64,000 nucleotides of DNA from Stichopus chloronotus (lineage: Eukaryota > Echinodermata > Holothuroidea > Aspidochirotida > Stichopodidae). Positions 1 through 12,419 of this stretch are shown here, in pieces (within the stretch, counting starts at the first letter, position 1; the number at the start of each line of letters is the position of its first letter). Location: assembly GCA_021234535.1 (NCBI GenBank), contig CM037850.1, positions 17,035,990-17,099,989 of the forward strand, written 5' to 3'. The position numbers and the translations under genes are program-made. Below the pieces are notes generated by a model. The model saw nothing but the letters and a program-made list of their open reading frames with translations, ran no database searches and was not told the origin of the DNA.

Positions 1-29
1 CAACTTTCAAAGCGTTATTTCACATCTAA

Positions 30-255
30 CACTCTAAAAACGTTGGGCATTTTTTTAACCAACTTTTTACCAACACTGGGTATATATGTGTCCAACCAAC
101 AATTTGGCAAAAATGTTGGGCAAACAGTGCTGGGCAATGTTTTACTCAAAAGATGGGCAATAAGTTTTACCCAGCCTTTTACCAACACTGGGTATATATG
201 TGTCCAAGCAATTATTGGGTAAACGTTGGGCAATTTTTGTTGGACATTCCCAGAC
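30..255. repeat. Left terminal and subterminal repeats of transposon 1
   Basis: After the terminal repeat, a segment beginning TTTTACCAACACTGGG and continuing through TATATATGTGTCCAA occurs twice (about 65-94 and 177-207). It is interspersed with short TTGGGCAA or TTGGGTAA words on alternating strands. Such subterminal word clusters are typical binding sites for CACTA transposases, but no binding protein is known here. Confidence 0.7.
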
Positions 256-1508
256 TTTGATAGGTAATATAAGTACATGGAAAATATTGTGGCATTTTTA
301 CTTTTTATTTACTTCTTCCTCGTAAACAAGCAAACATGAAGAAATAAACGAAGGAAATATGGGGTTAATCAAGAAAACCATCCGCTTTACTTTAAACTTT
401 AACTTAAATCTAAAATCATACTATTTAAATGGAAGAGGGATTCCTCAAAAAACCATGTTATGTTTGCAACATCACTGTAAACAATCAACTGAATCAAACG
501 TTTATACATATCACATATTTGTCCCCCCAATGTTAGGAAAATGCCTACTATTAAATAGGCAATATTAACAGAAAACGTAGGTCCTCAGCACTTACAAAAA
601 AAAACTACATCAATGAAACCACTTCTGTTGTGACTGAAAATTTTCTTTCAAGTATGAAACAAGATATTGTGATACAAAGAATGTTTCTTTAAGAAAAATA
701 TATATGGTAGTAATCTTTCCAGATGATGGCAAGTCTTTTTAAGCGAATTGAAATCTTCATACACAACTAGTTTGTAACTCAGTAATCAGTGAGCAAGTTG
801 GCTGATCCTTGTGCAACCGTGACACGTTTTGGGGGTTAGTGAAGAATTTACAGTGTACAAAGCATTAACCTGCCACATTATTTAAAACGTGATGATTCTT
901 AAGGAAATGAACGAGTTACAAGTACGGAGTAACATCATTTTAAAATGTATTTACTCCTCACAAATTGCTCGTCTCTTAAAGTACATCAAATTTTTCCTCA
1001 CTCTTACATCTAACAATTTATGACAAAACTCTGAAATCATGAACCACAACATAAACCATAAATCAAAGAAAATAAAAACAGTGCCCTAATTTGCTGCTTT
1101 GAGATCTTAGAAGTAAGAAATACTCTTATATCTCTGAAACAGTTACTAAGGGTGATATCTGGCAACTAAAAAATGGCAGTTTGCAGACTGCATAGCAAGT
1201 TACCAGATACTTGCACAACAGTTTTTAGGGGTTAGTGAAGAATTTGTAGTGTACAAATCATTACCCTGCCATATTATTGATAATGAGATAATTCTTAAGG
1301 ATATGGATGACTTACACAGTATGAAGTAACATCATTAGATTGTATCAACTCCTCAGAAAATTCCAGGAATCTCCTATACATAAACATTTTCCTCACTCTT
1401 ACATCTAACGAACCACGAGAAATGGCTAAACTCATGAAACACAACATAAACCATAACTAAAAAACAATAAAATCAGAACTCATAGTACTAGTTTACTGCT
1501 TTGAAGTC

Positions 1509-4500
1509 TTAGAAGCAAGAAATGCTCTTATGTCTCTGACTGAATTGGGAATGGTGGTATCTGGAAATCCAAATATGACAAACTGAAAGAACTGCCAGAC
1601 TGCATAACATCTTGGCTGGTACTGGATGCACAAGACATAAAAAACTTTTAAAGCATGTATCAACAGCTTCAATTAAGGTGGAAAAAGGAAATGCATGTCT
1701 CTCGATAATGGTAAAGCACTGCGTGGGATTAACACGACTCCCCTTGCAAACTATAAACGGTTGTGGAGTATCTTTTCCACTGAGAGCGTGCGAATAGAAG
1801 GATATGTCTGTCACCTCCTGAAAAGAGAAAAAAAGAAACTTTATAGGTCAGTCTTCCAACGTTACTTTGCATTTCTTATGATGATATTCTTAAAATGTCC
1901 TGCAAACTGTGAGCTTCTTTCATGCATATTTTTCGTTCCCTAGATTCCATGTTATTCAAAAGCGAATCAAAAATCTGAACGGATTGCTGATGTATGAGAA
2001 AGCAAGTGAATACTAACATATTTTGATCATAAAAAAGTTGTCATTTATTCTCAGAGTCACTGAAAATAACTTACTGGCTGAACATCGATGAAGCTATTGA
2101 CTGCCTCAATCAAAGAAGGTTGTTTTTTCAGCTTGTTCCCTTTTAGAACAAATGGAAGCATTGAAAATGCTAAATTTTCTGCTTCATCTGTGAAGAAAAT
2201 GAGGTAGAACTAAGTGTTGTATTTTGCAATGGAGCACATATGTACATACAGTAAGAAGATGATTATTTGCAAATAAATCATTCTACAGGTAATCAATTAA
2301 GAACAATATTTCACTCTCTAGTAATTACCTCTCCTAAGAAACATGAAATGATTCCTCATGCAAAGCAGGTCTAAAAATATGTACTCGTAATCTTTAGTTT
2401 GGAAAAAAATTAGGTCATGCATAACTGATGGCAACATAAATTCTGAATCCATATATGCAGAAGAACTGTAAGCAATGGAGCGGATGCCATCAGTTTTCCC
2501 ATTCAGGGCAAGTCACAAACCTCACATCAAATGACATTTCATCCAATTTAACGACATGACAGTATGGAAGACAGTGAACATGATGAAAATTCAATAAACA
2601 TAGCCATATTCAGGGTTGCTGCCAGAACAATGTACGTGGTGGCTAATTGTTTGAAGTACGGTAGCAAGGGTGCCTTACCCTTATCCTATGGAGCATAAAC
2701 TTTCACCAATTTTTCAGGCATTTCTTTTTCATTTTTCCTTCATCCATGCCAAATGCTTGTCCAGTAAGAAAGGCTACTGAATGTATATGAGTGCTATGAA
2801 TAAAAATGTAGTACGCAACCTCTTCATTACTTGTCACTGTGTGTTATAATTTTGGTGCATTTGTATTTTGAGGATTCTGATGATAAAAATCCAAATTCAT
2901 ATCATTTGACAGAATAATTCCATATCCAAATGGTATGTTGCAAAATATGATTGTTATTTGAACTCTGTTTCTGAAGTTGAAAAGTTTAGCGTGTGGTCTG
3001 AGGCCAGCAATTTTCGGCTCTGTGCCAGTCACAAAGAGTACCAGTTAGGCCTGACTAGCGCTGACAGGCACCGACTGGCATGGCGACATCCCTGGCTATG
3101 TTGATTATGCCATTTAATTTGTTGTCAACATCGGATTGCATAGCTTAAGGTCTGACCATTTGCAGTAATAAGAATATGCTTGAAACATGTGTAAGGAATA
3201 CTTACTCTTAGTTAACATGTTAGTGCCAACGTTTATCTCCAATATTTCCCTCCACTGCGACTGCTGGTCTGCATAGTCAATTACAAAGGGAGCAAAAGTG
3301 GTCCACTTTTCGAAGAATTTTTAGCCTAAACGGATCAATGCAAAACATATGTACGTGGGTTGAACCTAGCTTGTTCTACAAGAATAATTCGGTCATCGAC
3401 ATTCCAGAAGAAATTCCTACAGAAGTATATGATATTCACTTCCTGAAGCACCTCAGGTATTATGTTTGTATGGTCCACGTGATCCAAAAATTTTTCTCTG
3501 TCTCACAACTGAGGGACCTCAATGCCCATTGACCACCACAAACAAGAGGAACCAATTGCAGACAAGGATTAGGCCTGTATTTACCTAACATGCTGGTCTA
3601 AGGATGTTTTGTTAACAAGCATACATACACATTCATGAACATATCTTTAACAGTCCTCACTGAAACCAAAAACTAGTAAAGTAGTAAGGAAATATTTGTA
3701 ATTAAAGCATGCAATACAAAAACATAGTTGCCCCAAACAGCACTTCATCCATTAATTCACATGAAATATGTGCTTTGCTGCCTAAACCACTGAGCTGTAA
3801 TCATTTCTCATTTGATGTAGGCAATTTCTCTCTCAAAAATCTAAAAGCTTCACTACTATGCTAGTTGATGTCATCTTTGACAGGATGCTGAAAAGTAACG
3901 AATGTCTACTTCCATTATTATCTGCTTACCGTACCTGAGTGTCATCGACTGAAGTAACTGCACACTACATTTCTTTTATCTATTATATTCTTTGTCTCAG
4001 TTTCGTAAAGTATTATAGCTTAAGCAACTGTGGTTGCCAGTTGAACCTCCATGACCCCTAAAGGAATATAATTTCTCTCTAGCTTCATAACTGATCTCAA
4101 CGCTATATTCCAAGGACGTTTTTTCTCTCTGATTATTTTACCTGTCCTTCACTGAGCAAATGAGGGTATTCCTCAAAAATTTCTCCAACACTGAAAGTAC
4201 TGGCTGCGATGATGTTGCTTCTGTACATTGCTGTCTGTTCCATGTAGCTCTGCACTTTATCCTGTGGCTCCTTGTTACATTTTAGCCAGTCTACCATTGC
4301 TGCTCCTGCTGCTCCACCATATGATTCTATATACAAATGAAAAGATAATTAGGAAAATAAAATTTAAGACATGATAGTGCACAAAATGCACCATAGATCT
4401 GAGTATATGTGAAGGTGTGCTAACCAAAGTAGAGATTCTCCATGTGGATCCACAAAGTATGGAGTTTATGTAAGACAATAGAAAACAGCATAAAGATAAC

Positions 4501-7500
4501 AAAAGTAAGAACACAAGAACAGTTACAAGTATTTTAGACACTCTTGTATCCTTCTTTGGCAATGTTGCAGTGAAGACAGCTTGAACAAACGACAAAAAGA
4601 AAAGATGGTAGGATCATTAAACAGGCACATTTCAACGCCCTTGGTGGGGAGGATGAGGAATCAGACAGGGGAAATCACTAAAAATACCAAGGACTATATT
4701 CATGCCATGTGAATGATTCTTGTTGCCTACCTGCTCTCAGTGTTTAGCCCTTGAGTGACAGATGATAAATTAGGACTAAATAAAATACATTTTAATTGGT
4801 TTGATGTACTATTTTATTGTTTTGATAGAAAACAGGTTCAAGATTCTTCTGCATAGTTTATTCTCTTTTTTGCAGTTACAAAACCTCATTCTAAATTTGG
4901 TTTCAGTGTGACCAACATAGCAGCTGCCATTGTCAAATATATTGCAACACAGTAAATGAACTATATTAGGTGTGTCATAATTGAGGGAAGGGTATCAGAT
5001 GATGCATGTAGTGTGGGGAGGGGTTAAAGTTGGTGAGTATGAAATGACATATAAATGCAAGTTCAGGAATTTGGTACCATAGTAGCAATTCCTGCAAGCC
5101 AGTCACAGCGGCACAGCTGTTTGCAGCGTGTAATCATAGAATAAATAAATTACTAAAATACATGTGTCAGCAATTTGCTATCACATAATGTAAAGCCAAA
5201 TTATTAATACAGGGACCACCCTGTGAGACTGTTTAATGTCACATGAAGTCTCACTTGGAAATGCCAATATGAACTAAACTTTTTCATCCTTACTGGTAAC
5301 TTCACATTCTTCCTTATAAGGGTTTCCTTTGTTCTGTTTTCCCACTGCTATGGCCTTCTTTCTAATGTACCGCAAATCCTCCTCAATGTATCCTGTAGCA
5401 GGACTACCCTTGGCTCCTTTGCAGTACCATGCTTCCTGCAAATTAAGAAATTGAACAAATTATTGATATGAAAAAAATATTAATAAACAAGATGTCTGTG
5501 AAAACTAGTGACCTACAGCTACATTTTTATGAAGAATGCCACACTTAAAGGACAACCCATATTTCATTTGAGTTCTACGGTAAGCAAAGTAGCTTGAGAA
5601 TAACACACTTGAACAAATTTGGAAATTTCTTTTGGACAGCCAGTTGTGTGCAAGAAATTCCAAAGGAGAATCAAGTACTAAGAGATATAATACAATTCCA
5701 TCAATTTCCTGGTATTGCAATAGTTGGTAAATCAGGGTATTGAAATAGTTGGTAAAACACATTTCACATGAATTTTGCTCCCAAGCAAACAAGAATGCCA
5801 AACTGCATTAAGGTTTTGACGAAATCATTGTGCAAAATTTAGACTAACTGTTCACTAGAAATGACACAGACTGCATGCTCTTTACCTCTTCTGAACAGCA
5901 AGGTAGGGTCATTCTACGGTTGCATATAAGACCCCAATGCTTTGGTTACCCCAGATGGTCAGATCTCTCACCTCAATCAAATTCAACACATTTCATCTAC
6001 TCAATAGGAAAATGAAACATATCAAGTATGAAAACTACCAATGATTCCAATCTCAACATACATGGTATAGTTCTGAAAATGTTTGAATTTGTAACCTTTT
6101 AGCACCTGAAATATCAATTGAGACATGATTGTTCACTCCACTTACACCATGTTTCGAATACAAATGTTTCTTATATCCATAGCAAGTAAAAAACGATGCC
6201 TGCAACCACCTTGACTACAAATGATCTTAGTTCTAGTATTTGTTTTTAAATTATGCAGATGCTTTAAATGAAAAAAAAAACAGTTTTTTATGCTCCCTTC
6301 AATATCCGTACGGCATTTAAAACATGTATATTTCATTGCTGCTCACCTCTGCTCTCCAGCCTTGCATGAATTTTAATCTTTTTCCAATTTTCGGAATGAG
6401 TTCTTTAATTACATCTTCAGTTAGCATTGGGAGCACAGTTTTGTCAATTCCATTCTCTGTAGAGAAGAAGCATGTTTACAATATGAATTTGCATATTTAA
6501 TGGCAATGAGGAATCTGGAACACAATTTTTCAAAATTTCCATACACAGTGTGTGTAATTGTGCAAAGTCAAAACATCATTCTTTCTGCCATCAGTTGAAG
6601 CACTGCTGGTGGTAAATTCATGAAACAATGTTACCCTTTTTAAAAATTTTTATGGTAATTCCTAAGAAGAACCACACAGACATGTGAATCCTAAGCATCA
6701 TATCTTTCATTGTTTTCCAACTATATCAGTATTGAAGTCTATTGACCAGCTTGAAGTGGGGGAGGAACTGGTGGGAGTAAGAGGGACAGGACTGCCATTT
6801 CGGATTAATCCTCCAAACAAACTCTCAAAAGGAGAGGATCAACCAATCCCATCACACCTGTCCTCTAGGGTGACCATGAAAACTTTGGGAAACAGTCAAA
6901 TAGACTTATTCAGGAAAGAAGTTCAACTCCTCCCCTTTCCACAATCAAAATGGTCTTGTTCACTAGTACTGACTTACTGGGCCTATTAAAACTGCTGTAC
7001 CAGTTCGAATGTGATACCATAGCTATAAGGTTAGGTGGGTGATTGGTGAGGGGAAATGTCTCCCTAAAAAAATCAGAGTATGGATTTGTCTTCTTTTTTA
7101 ATGAATTGCATATGAACACTATTAATAATTGTACTTATTACCAGGCCCGTAGCCAGACTAATTAACCAATTTAGTGAGACACATCAACACTGGAGTTTTG
7201 CCGGTCTGGAGGGGGTCTAAAGGGAGGTGGTGTTCTCTCCCCCCATTTAAAAGTTTTTACCTTCCTTAACAGTTCTAGATGCAAAATGGTGTGAGATTTC
7301 CATCATTTTCCCATGCATTCGTATTCCAAAAAAAAGCAGAAATTTTTATTGGAAATTTTTTTGGGGGGTCACATATGCCCCTCTGTGGCTACATACCTGC
7401 TTATTTTATCATTAAACATATGCCAAAGAGAACTGTATCAAGCACCTGTGCCCCCTTTTTTTTGGGGGGGGGTTCAACCCTGCCTGATTAACAACACAGT

Positions 7501-7973
7501 GCCCAATCCCCTAAAAATATAACTCTGACTGTGGGCCAGTTCAAGTTCCTCGCGGAAGGGCCCATCACTTAACTTATCACGTATATCACGTAACTACGTC
7601 CAAGTAAGGCCTTTGAATACATAACTCTCACTCAGTGCAATTTACAAGAGATCGTAACGCTACCTATATACTATTACTAAGGTTTCAACTTCACTGCTGT
7701 ACTGTATGATAGTGTGAGTACAATGCATGTAGCACAAACGTAACGTTTAGGCTACTAGTACTACGTAATCATATATGCCAAATTAGTGTAGTCGACAACT
7801 GCAGTCATCTTGGTACGATGTTATCTTTATCAGTCATTGAAATTAAAAGCAGAATAAGGAACAACTCCGAAAAGTGTTACGTTCATGATAACCAATATCA
7901 ATTACGGTATACCTTCAAATGTGTTTAAAAGTTCCGGAACTCCACATTTTTGCAAAAAGTCGGCGATTTCCAT
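1509..7973 (-). pseudogene. SAM-domain protein gene of transposon 1, seven exons, near-intact
   Basis: Exons on the minus strand: 7913-7973, 6347-6456, 5294-5435, 4142-4326, 3206-3365 (or from 3305), 2075-2187, 1509-1817. All junctions are GT-AG and the phases agree (1,0,1,0,1,0). Exons 1-2 form a SAM domain (residues 1-57): it begins MEIADFLQKCGVPELL and includes the signature LTEDVIKELIPKIGKRL. Exon 3 has ATGYIEEDLRYIRKK, exon 4 DWLKCNKEPQ and a GEIFEEYPHLL segment, exon 5 WTTFAPFVIDYA, and exon 7 QPFIVCKG with IEAVDTCFKSF near the C-terminus. From memory this order matches a large uncharacterised SAM family abundant in teleosts and marine invertebrates. If exon 5 starts at the position homologous to the other copy (3365), an in-frame TAA lies at 3321-3323. 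A weaker acceptor before 3305 avoids it and gives 339 aa. Function unknown; SAM domains usually mediate protein or nucleic-acid binding. Confidence 0.8.
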
Positions 7974-8094
7974 GTCGCTTCAACGTTCTTCAGTGCACAG
8001 TGCGGGTCGTTTGGAATTTGCGATGCACAGCTCGAACGCGCGCGGTGCATGGCGGTGCGTACGCGGTAACTTTGCCCATGTATTGGATAACCGA

Positions 8095-8206
8095 ATGTTG
8101 GTTAATTCACACACAGTACACATTGCCCAACACTGGTTGATAAATTGACCAAATATGCCCAGCACAAACGATACCCAACCAAATTTTACCCAATGTTTTT
8201 AGTGTG
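8095..8206. repeat. Right terminal and subterminal repeats of transposon 1
   Basis: This segment contains CATTGCCCAACACTGG, ACCAAATATGCCCA and ACCCAATGTTTTTAGTGTG. These are inverted counterparts of words in the first 250 bases of the window. The gene's ATG (7973) lies just inside, so this end probably also holds the promoter. Confidence 0.7.
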
Positions 8207-8317
8207 AAGGAAGCTTCCTCTGGTAAAATAGTTAAGTTTAACTGACAGAACGGTAAAGAATCTCATGTATTATGTGAAGTTTGTTTGTTGGTGGAGAATT
8301 CCTTTAATAATTTTCTT

Positions 8318-8357
8318 TGTACAGCGCTTTGAGTTCTATTGGAAGGTGCTTTGTAAA

Positions 8358-8391
<34 letters not shown>
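8318..8391 (+). repeat. Retroposon 3' tail with (ATT)n
   Basis: The text TTGTACAGCGCTTTGAG followed by GGTGCTTTGTAAAT and an (ATT)n run (8357-8391) resembles the 3' tail shared by many invertebrate CR1/L2-mobilised retroposons. No coding part is visible, so it may be a SINE or a strongly truncated LINE. Confidence 0.45.
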
Positions 8392-8392
<1 letters not shown>

Positions 8393-8448
8393 CAAAGTAT
8401 TTTGTGAATTATCACGGCTCTTTAGCACGGAGTGAAACGTCACCATTG

Positions 8449-9202
8449 CACAGTACTAGAAACTATCCCAGTTCAATACCTGTCGAACAGGTTTTTAACA
8501 GGTATTAACAGGTACCAACTGGTGTTAACAGGTACCAACTGGTGTTAACAGGTATCAAGAGGTATGCCATCAGGTTTAAATAGGCACGATGCATCCGTGA
8601 CTGAGTAACTTCTCACATATGAACAAACTTGCCCTGTACATGACGCCATGGCAGAGATTACTTATTTTGGGCGTTATGATTGGTCCATCTTTTTTTTGGT
8701 TAGTACCGTAGTGAAATATCAAATCAATGGTTAAACTACGCTAGTTTAGTCATCATCTCTTGGTTTTAAAGCTGTTAACATCCTCCCATATGCTGAGATA
8801 AGGATTAAAATATTGCCTCCAGATGACAACCTAGTAACAAGTCCACAACTTAGGATTTCATCTAATGCGACTATTTTTTAAATATGGTTCTTATTTTCTA
8901 CGTTAGTGCTTCGGTAATCCTATGTAAAATCATGGCTAATGTGTGCTAGTTCATGCACTTATTTTTAGTTTTAGTGGTGCTAAAGTTGCTCTCATATGCT
9001 GAGAAAGGAGTTATTATGTTACCCCAAATATCAATTTTTCCCAAAAATATATTTCATTTCTATATATGCCTCTCTGTTGGTAAAAATGACTAGCCTACAT
9101 TCTTATATGTAGATGTTGTAACAAGTAATTTACCTGCTGTTACAGGTAAGTTACCTCTTAACTAAAATTTTAACAGGTATAAACTGGAATTTTTCTCCTG
9201 TG
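8449..9202. mobile_element. 754-bp MITE-like element with ACAGGTA subterminal repeats
   Basis: The left end starts CACAGTACTAGAAAC and continues ...CCAGTTCAATACCTGT. The right end, reverse-complemented, starts CACAGGAGAAAAATTCCAGT and continues TTATACCTGT. Both ends are rich in ACAGGTA or TACCTGT words. There is no open frame of note inside. The layout, a CAC-starting terminal repeat followed by a family-specific subterminal word, is the same as in the two large elements of this window, so it may be a non-autonomous relative. The flanking dinucleotides (TG and CG) do not match exactly. Confidence 0.5.
8487..8566. repeat. 20-bp minisatellite (GGTACCAACTGGTGTTAACA)
   Basis: Two near-perfect 20-bp units (8511-8530, 8531-8550) flanked by degenerate partial units. 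It forms the left subterminal region of the 754-bp element. Confidence 0.75.
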
Positions 9203-9949
9203 CGGATGGTGCATAAATTGCCACAAAATACTGTTGCAAAATACTTGCCAGCTCGCAGCCTGAGAAATGGCACTTGAAGTAAAACAGGTTTCATAAAAGA
9301 GCCAACATTATAGGTTGGTTATTTAGGATAACAACCTTGGCACTAAGGAACTTGACACCATCTAAGATGAGAGCCACCACCCTGAAAAGCGTACCGAAGA
9401 TCTGAAAAATTGTTATATATGGGTGGGTTGATTTTGAGTGGCTTACAGTATGACTGCCTCAGCGACAGATGTTCTAGATAGGTCTCGACCTTGACGTTGG
9501 AATCGTTCTGAAGAAGTTGAAATCACAGTCTAAACGATCCTCTTACAATGCAGTGGCGTAGCTACTGCAGGAGTGGCAGAAATAATTGAGGCAATTTGGT
9601 TAAAGTCGGTAAATTTGGGGAAATAATATTTCCTTTCCATTTCTGATTTTTTTCAAGTATAATAATTTAGTGTGAAACACGGCAATTGTCAAGCAAACCA
9701 TATTTTAATGTAACATATTTCCCCAGATTTCATTGCCGCACTAAGCATGATCAGTCGGCGTTCCACACAAATGCTCCCGGCCCTAGCTGCAACAGGTTGA
9801 AAGTGAATATGCTGCATAGCAATAGATAACTACCGGTACGTCGGCCAACACTTAGTTTGCCTACTATGCTAGGATAAATTCTATTGAACTAAGTTCTTTT
9901 GACATTGCGTTTTACGGTGGGAGGGACAGAATAGGGGAAACGGCCCACA

Positions 9950-10130
9950 AATATTTGCTTCCCTTCTTGAGATATCTTGTTTATAAGGTCTTTTTTAGTT
10001 TGACCTTTCTTGACCTCAAATGACCCTTGACTTCCACAAAAATCAATACTGGATGTTGTACTCGATGTAGGACACCGACATACCACATATTTGTTCCAAC
10101 TTACCCTCTTAAGATATCATATACTTCCCA
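9950..10130 (+). repeat. Copy of the ~140-bp TGACC repeat family
   Basis: It contains CTTCCCTTCTTGAGATATC, then TTGACCTCAAATGACCCTTG, then a 'tactcgatgtaggacaccgacatacc' type segment. These are the three landmarks of a repeat seen in many places in this window. Its phase is the same as at 10735 and 11890. Confidence 0.75.
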
Positions 10131-10734
10131 ATTCCCTGGCCTGATCACTTCTTATCTTTAATGCTAGATGAACGTTGACATTTCTTACCGTTTATGATAG
10201 ATATTCAAAAAGTGTTGTATTATAACACGATAACACAGGTTAATTTGACGATTCGGCATATATTATTGCGGTAAGGATTGTTATAATAATTTGAACAACC
10301 CCAGCCTTCATGTGAACTCGTGACGCAGACGGTTATGGGACACTCTTAATGAATAATTAAGTAAATGTTACAATCATAATTCGAATCCAATGTGCACTGA
10401 TGTATCTTTCACCAATGTTCTCTCTCCTCTACAGCTTCAAGGCAAAGAAAGTAAACAATCAAGAAAAAAACTTACCTTCCAGAGAAGAAGAAAGGAAACA
10501 CAGCAGCCAAATTAATCTAAACAGTGGCGCTATCCACCTTTTAGTGCCCGAAAAACCATGCCCAATTTTTCTAAGTAGGCTCACCCAATCAAAAAGAGTT
10601 CAATTTTTCTTGTCTGAAAGAGAATCTGGCTGTGTTAAAAATTAGTAACTCAGAGCAGTTATTACCGTGTAATGATGTTAATTTATTAGAGGTTAATATT
10701 GTACATGCTATTAGAATTGGCTGCATTTACAAGT

Positions 10735-11097
10735 TTTTCACAATTTGACCCTTGTTGCCCTAAACTGACCATTGACCTCAACCAAAGTCAATAGGGATCT
10801 TATTCTCAATGTGGTTCACCAACACACTACATATGACATTTGTCCAAACTTCCCTTCTTGAGATATCGTGTTTATCATGTTTTCAAATTTTGACCCTTGT
10901 TAACCTCAAACGACCTTTTTTCTCAATTAAGCTCAACAGGGATCTTAGACTCAATGTGATACACCAACAGACTATGCAATTTGTCCAAGCTTCTATTCTT
11001 GGGATATTATGTTTGCAAGATTTTCACAATTTGGCCCCTGTTGAACCCTTGACCCCTACCAAGCACACCAGGGTGCTTGTACTCAATGCGGTACACC
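10735..11097 (+). repeat. ~140-bp TGACC repeat array, left part
   Basis: About two and a half units carrying TTGACC...TGACC, a TCAATGTGGTACACCAACA segment, and TTGTCCAA(A/G)CTTC followed by TTGAGATATCGTGTTTA. The array is cut at the insertion beginning at 11098 and resumes at 11890 in register. Confidence 0.8.
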
Positions 11098-11889
11098 TGT
11101 AACGAAGCCTAGGATTCGTCAGAATATCGATACCAACGGAGGGGAACTGATTGTTTAAGTCGTAAATTCCACACACGAAGAGATCAGCAAACAGAGTATT
11201 TTAAATTCGGAAAGCAGCCTTGCTTGAGGCGTTTATTAAAGAAGTTGTTTCAAAAGTACAATCAGTCAGTAATTCAAATCATTACAATAAATTCGGGAAT
11301 TTGGTTGCAGTACATCAATTTCTGTGGGGTTCCGGCGTCAACAGGTGCGTCACTGGCTTTGGTGCACTTACCGGCTTCAAATCTAGGTGCGGAATCGGCG
11401 TCAATTCTACATGTCTAACCGGCATCTACGACCAGTACCACCAAACTATGAAATTTACTGTACCTAGGATTTCCGAGCCCCCTAGACATAGGAAAAAAGA
11501 AAAGTTTTCTTACCGTGCATAACCGCGTTTTCCTCCGTCAGGGGTTTCACTTACTGCACGTTTTAACCCTGTTCCGTCCAGCTTCGGAGTGCCGTGAAGA
11601 TGTGGCCTGTATGTGACTTTTCTTTCTTTCGTGCGCGTCGTTCGGTCAAAGTATATTCACATAAATCACAACAGCACGGCGTAACCAAGACAACTGGGCG
11701 GGAGGTGAAAGCAAAACACCGGAAAGATCGGAAGCGCTAGCGAGGGAAGTTGAAAATACTAGATAAAAAAAAAAAATACCGTGGAGTAAAACAGGAAACG
11801 AGCACCACAACAAGGAAGAAAATTGACATACGCTTTGTACTGGTTCTTTCTTTTATTTTATTTTACACTTTATTTTATTTTACACTATA
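11098..11889 (+). mobile_element. ~790-bp insertion with TACACC target duplication
   Basis: The repeat consensus ...GGTACACC|AACATACC is interrupted after TACACC (11092-11097) by sequence starting TGTAACGAAGCC. It resumes after a second TACACC (11890-11895). The insertion ends in a direct repeat of TTTTATTTTACACT. The TG start could suggest a solo LTR, but the end lacks CA; the repeated tail could instead be that of a non-LTR element or SINE. No coding sequence was recognised. Confidence 0.6.
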
Positions 11890-12390
11890 TACACCAGAGC
11901 CCTTCACACATATGTGCTAAATATGAGATTGTCCAAGCTTCTCTTTTGAGGTTTTCAAAAATTTACCCCTTTTGATCTCAAATGACCTTTGACCTCCACC
12001 AAAGTCAATAGTGATTTCCTACTCCATGTAGTGTACCTACATACTGAATATGAAATTAGTCCAAGCTTCCCTTCTTGAGATATCGAGTTAACAAATTTTT
12101 CGTAATGTGACCGCTGTTGACCTGAAATGACTTTCCACCAGAATCGACACTAATCTTCTACTCAATGTAGTACACCAACATACCAAATATGAGATTTGTC
12201 CACAGTTGCCTTCTTGAGATATCGTGTTTACACGGTTTGCACAATTTCACCCCTGTTGACCCTTAATAATCTTTGGCCTCCAACAAAAACAATAGGGGTC
12301 TTGTATTCAATGTGGTACCCTATGTGCTGCATACGTACTGTCCTAGCTTCCCTTCTTAAGATATCGTGTTTACAAGGTAGGCGTCACAAA
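11890..12390 (+). repeat. ~140-bp TGACC repeat array, right part, ending in (CA)n
   Basis: CTTCTTGAGATATCG-type landmarks begin at 12071, 12210 and 12352, giving spacings of 139 and 142. The array ends at a (CA)n stretch (about 12387-12418). Confidence 0.85.
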
Positions 12391-12419
12391 CACACATACA
12401 CACACACGCACATACACCG

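Larger units (their letters stand above)
30..8206 (-). mobile_element. CACTC-terminated DNA transposon 1 carrying a SAM-domain gene
   Basis: The left end reads CACTCTAAAAACGTTGGG (30-47). The right end, reverse-complemented, reads CACACTAAAAACATTGGG (8189-8206), so 16 of 18 positions match as terminal inverted repeats. Flanking dinucleotides are AA on both sides, consistent with a 2-bp target duplication. Inside the ends lie subterminal repeats built on TTGGGCAA and CCCAACACTGG, present in both orientations. CACT... ends, subterminal repeats and short duplications are features of the CACTA/EnSpm group; membership is inference because no known CACTA transposase is visible. The only gene recognised is the minus-strand SAM-domain gene, which starts about 230 bp inside the right end and stops at 1509. 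The element starts only 29 bases into the window. Confidence 0.75.

Noticed and set aside
3338..3532. Plus-strand frame with an LRR-like stretch (IDIPEEIPTEVYD)
   Set aside because: It is opposite to exon 5 of the SAM gene, has no repeat of the motif and no splice context.
7885..8148. Plus-strand frames over the right end of transposon 1
   Set aside because: They are the complement of exon 1 of the SAM gene and of the terminal repeats.
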